The translations under genes and the position numbers were made by a program. Below, in pieces: positions 5,036 through 6,372 of a stretch of DNA of 6,372 nt. The notes beneath the pieces were generated by a model. It saw only the letters and a list, made by a program, of their open reading frames with translations. It searched no databases and was not told the DNA's origin. Source of the stretch: an uncultured Clostridia bacterium (GTDB lineage Bacteria; Bacillota; Clostridia; Christensenellales; Aristaeellaceae); assembly GCA_946409855.1 (NCBI GenBank), contig CAMJXZ010000198.1:1-6372 (forward strand), written 5' to 3'. Positions within the stretch are counted from its first letter, which is position 1, and the number at the start of each line of letters is the position of its first letter.

Positions 5036-6244
5036 TCATCGTTTCACCTGGCCGGACGCGTTGGCCTGCATATACTTGCCGTCGATATACAGGACGATGC
5101 CTTTTTGTTCTCTGGCGACGCCAAGGGTGTCAAAAAGACGGTTTTTCCGCTCGCTGTCCTTGAAATCGGAAATCAGGTTCCGGATGCCGTCCTTGCTCTT
5201 CAGACCCAGGACCACGCAGCGGCCGATCTGGCGGATCCCCGCAAACCGTTTCAGGAAGGGATGCCGCTGGGCAGCGTCCCAGTTTTCGATGCCGCGTTTT
5301 TTGAGCAGCCCGAGCATTCCCTGCGGCATTTGCGCGCTGTACAGGAAATGCATGCGGGCGCGCTTGTCGCTTTCCTGCTTCATGCCAAAGTTTCCGCTGG
5401 CGATCACATATTCCATCAGCTGTTCGCAGATGCCTTCATCCGCCTCCGCGCACCATGTACGGGCGGGAAGTCCGAGATACATTTCGCACATCCGGGTGGC
5501 GTAAAGCGCCAGCTGCTCATGGCCGGTCTTCTGCGCGTGCGCCCGGAATTCAGGCCAGCGGTCATCCGTCAGATAACGGTTGACAAACATCATCCAGTCG
5601 ACGACGTGACGAAGGCCGATTCCTTCCTCCATATGGTGGTTCAGATGCTCCAGCAGCGTCAGGCCGTTGACCAGGTCCGGGAGCACATGGTCCGGGGTGA
5701 TGTGGCTGATGATCAGGTCGTCCAGGTATTTTGTTTCTTCCGGATGATTCCGGTAGCCGTAAAAGGCGTGAACTTCAATTTCGAAATTGTTTTTTTCAAA
5801 TTCTCTGTGTCGTTCATGGCCTTTTTTCAGGAGACTGGTTGTTTCCCGGAAACCGTTCTTCAGCAATTCATCACAGGCCAAAGGATAATCCTCGTGGCTT
5901 GTCATGATGTCGATATCGCCAAGCCCCCGGTATTCCGGATGGGGATAATACTGAGCGGCGGAGGTGCCTTTCAGGATGATGTAGGGCACCGTCACAGGGA
6001 GCGTTTTCTGCACGTTCATGTACCGGCAGTAATACCCGACCTGCGACAGGATGGTTTTTTCCCAGTCGTGATACAGTTCTTCAGGCAGGTCAAGGCGCTT
6101 GAGAATGGGCGCTGTCAGCGCGGCGACGCCATGCACTTTCAGCTCTCTCAGGCTGCTCTCGTCGGCTGCCGGAACAGGGGCGTCAAAAAGAGAAGCTTTG
6201 AGCAGGCCAAGAATGTTTGTTGTATCTTCTATCACTGCTGACAC
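5036..6244 (-). CDS. NTP_transf_5-type nucleotidyltransferase family protein (copy 1)
   Basis: A 402-residue soluble protein resembling the uncharacterised nucleotidyltransferase family NTP_transf_5 (PF14907), often seen in RiPP and polysaccharide loci. The core is LKGTSAAQYYP at 91-101, then GDIDIM at 109-114, whose D110 and D112 fit the metal-binding pair of the polymerase-beta-like fold; EIEVHA at 155-160 would supply a third acidic residue. The C-terminal part (about 190-345) looks mainly helical, with LVNGLTLLEHLNHH at 191-204 and VDWMMF at 215-220. No signal peptide or membrane segment is evident, so it should be cytoplasmic. The start is GTG at 6244, where GGGAG lies only 2 bases upstream; GTG at 6235 (codon 4) gives 11 bases and is equally possible. 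The nucleotide donor and acceptor cannot be read from the sequence. It is paralogous to the next gene. Family call is firm, role in peptide modification is inference. Confidence 0.85.
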   Translation of the reverse strand: MSAVIEDTTNILGLLKASLFDAPVPAADESSLRELKVHGVAALTAPILKRLDLPEELYHDWEKTILSQVGYYCRYMNVQKTLPVTVPYIILKGTSAAQYYPHPEYRGLGDIDIMTSHEDYPLACDELLKNGFRETTSLLKKGHERHREFEKNNFEIEVHAFYGYRNHPEETKYLDDLIISHITPDHVLPDLVNGLTLLEHLNHHMEEGIGLRHVVDWMMFVNRYLTDDRWPEFRAHAQKTGHEQLALYATRMCEMYLGLPARTWCAEADEGICEQLMEYVIASGNFGMKQESDKRARMHFLYSAQMPQGMLGLLKKRGIENWDAAQRHPFLKRFAGIRQIGRCVVLGLKSKDGIRNLISDFKDSERKNRLFDTLGVAREQKGIVLYIDGKYMQANASGQVKR

Positions 6245-6264
6245 AACTCCCGAAAAAAAGGTTG

Positions 6265-6291
6265 ATAATATTTCGCAGACTGCCTGGGCAA
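6265..6291 (-). promoter_or_regulatory. Weak candidate promoter for the nucleotidyltransferase pair
   Basis: On the minus strand TATTAT (6270-6265) could be a -10 box, with TTGCCC (6291-6286) as a -35 box. The spacer is only 15 bases, shorter than the usual 16-18, and the -35 matches four of six consensus bases. The start site would fall about 20 bases before the first GTG. It overlaps the long inverted repeat, which would then lie in operator position. This is a weak call: the gene pair could instead be read from upstream. Confidence 0.25.
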
Positions 6292-6308
6292 CAGACAGTC
6301 TGCGAAAT
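6270..6308 (-). repeat. Long perfect inverted repeat upstream of the cluster
   Basis: Thirteen-base perfect arms (6270-6282 and 6296-6308, core TTTCGCAGACTG / CAGTCTGCGAAA) enclose a 13-base loop. It lies between the upstream gene and the first nucleotidyltransferase. On the minus strand the 3' arm is followed by ATTATCAACC and then seven T, so the T-run sits about ten bases too far for a classic terminator. The arms end in TTT...AAA, the reverse of the usual A-stem-T layout. It may be a weak terminator, a 5' UTR structure or an operator; a TATTAT candidate -10 overlaps its edge. Confidence 0.6.
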
Positions 6309-6310
6309 CC

Positions 6311-6333
6311 GGAGATGAATGCGGTTCATCTCC
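6311..6333 (-). repeat. Inverted repeat / hairpin after the upstream gene
   Basis: Perfect 9-base arms GGAGATGAA / TTCATCTCC flank a 5-base loop. On the minus-strand RNA the hairpin begins seven bases after the upstream TAA stop. No T-run follows, so it is not a textbook intrinsic terminator. It could be an mRNA 3'-end stabiliser or, with the next hairpin, part of a compound transcription end. Confidence 0.55.
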
Positions 6334-6339
6334 ATCGGG

Positions 6340-6372
6340 TTACTTCCAGATCAGGCCTTCCTTGAGCGCTTT
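6340..6372 (-). CDS. C-terminal end of an upstream gene (partial)
   Basis: Reading into the window on the minus strand, an open frame gives KALKEGLIWK and then a TAA stop at 6342-6340. Codon choice (GCG, CTC, AAG, GGC, CTG, ATC) resembles the other genes here, and an inverted repeat starts seven bases after the stop, as expected at a gene end. Only ten residues are visible, so the product cannot be named. It is codirectional with the cluster and may belong to it or to a separate unit. The frame itself is a modest inference from so few codons. Confidence 0.45.
   Translation of the reverse strand, partial: KALKEGLIWK

Noticed and set aside
5012..6241. Long plus-strand open frame of 409 codons antisense to nucleotidyltransferase copy 1
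   Set aside because: It mirrors the real minus-strand gene, has no family features or ribosome site, and its composition is that of a reverse-complement shadow.
26..6244. Lasso peptide cluster, suggested by the PqqD-like proteins, nucleotidyltransferases and ABC transporter
   Set aside because: No asparagine-synthetase-like cyclase or transglutaminase-like B2 protease is present, and a radical SAM maturase is, so the lasso label is not supported within this window.
1..6372. CRISPR array, tRNA, rRNA, insertion sequence or attachment site
   Set aside because: No regularly spaced repeats, transposase frame, tRNA-like fold or rRNA segment was seen; gaps between genes are all under 130 bases.

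Overview
This 6.4 kb window looks like most of a biosynthetic gene cluster for a ribosomally made, post-translationally modified peptide (RiPP). It probably comes from a Firmicute of the Clostridia type: strong AGGAGG ribosome sites, a consensus sigma-A promoter, moderately high GC, and PqqD/SPASM/nucleotidyltransferase gene types common in gut and rumen Clostridia. The genus cannot be named from the sequence. Every supportable gene is on the minus strand, so transcription runs from right to left.

In transcription order: (1) 6340-6372, the last ten codons of an upstream gene. (2) 6245-6339, an intergenic stretch with two strong inverted repeats and a weak promoter candidate. (3) 5036-6244 and 3839-5023, two tandem paralogous nucleotidyltransferases of the NTP_transf_5 type, with GTG and TTG starts. 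(4) 3774-3802, a perfect TTGACA-17-TATAAT promoter. (5) 2582-3718, a radical SAM/SPASM maturase. (6) 2403-2561, a 52-residue peptide gene with a very strong ribosome site, the likely precursor. (7) 2076-2345, a free-standing PqqD-like protein. (8) 1951-2075, a gap with two hairpins. (9) 1690-1950, a second PqqD-like protein that overlaps by 4 bases with (10) 26-1693, an ABC half-transporter.

Proposed working model (inference): the 52-residue peptide has a leader with a Y-x-x-P ... DVILTSG pattern and a 27-residue core rich in Asn and Pro with two Cys. One or both PqqD-like proteins bind the leader and present the peptide to the radical SAM enzyme. The nucleotidyltransferases may add a further modification or act on a carrier or self-protection target. 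The ABC transporter exports the product. No leader protease is seen, and the transporter lacks a C39 peptidase domain, so cleavage must be encoded elsewhere. The most notable parts are the short, easily missed precursor gene and its combination with a duplicated nucleotidyltransferase pair and two PqqD-like proteins.
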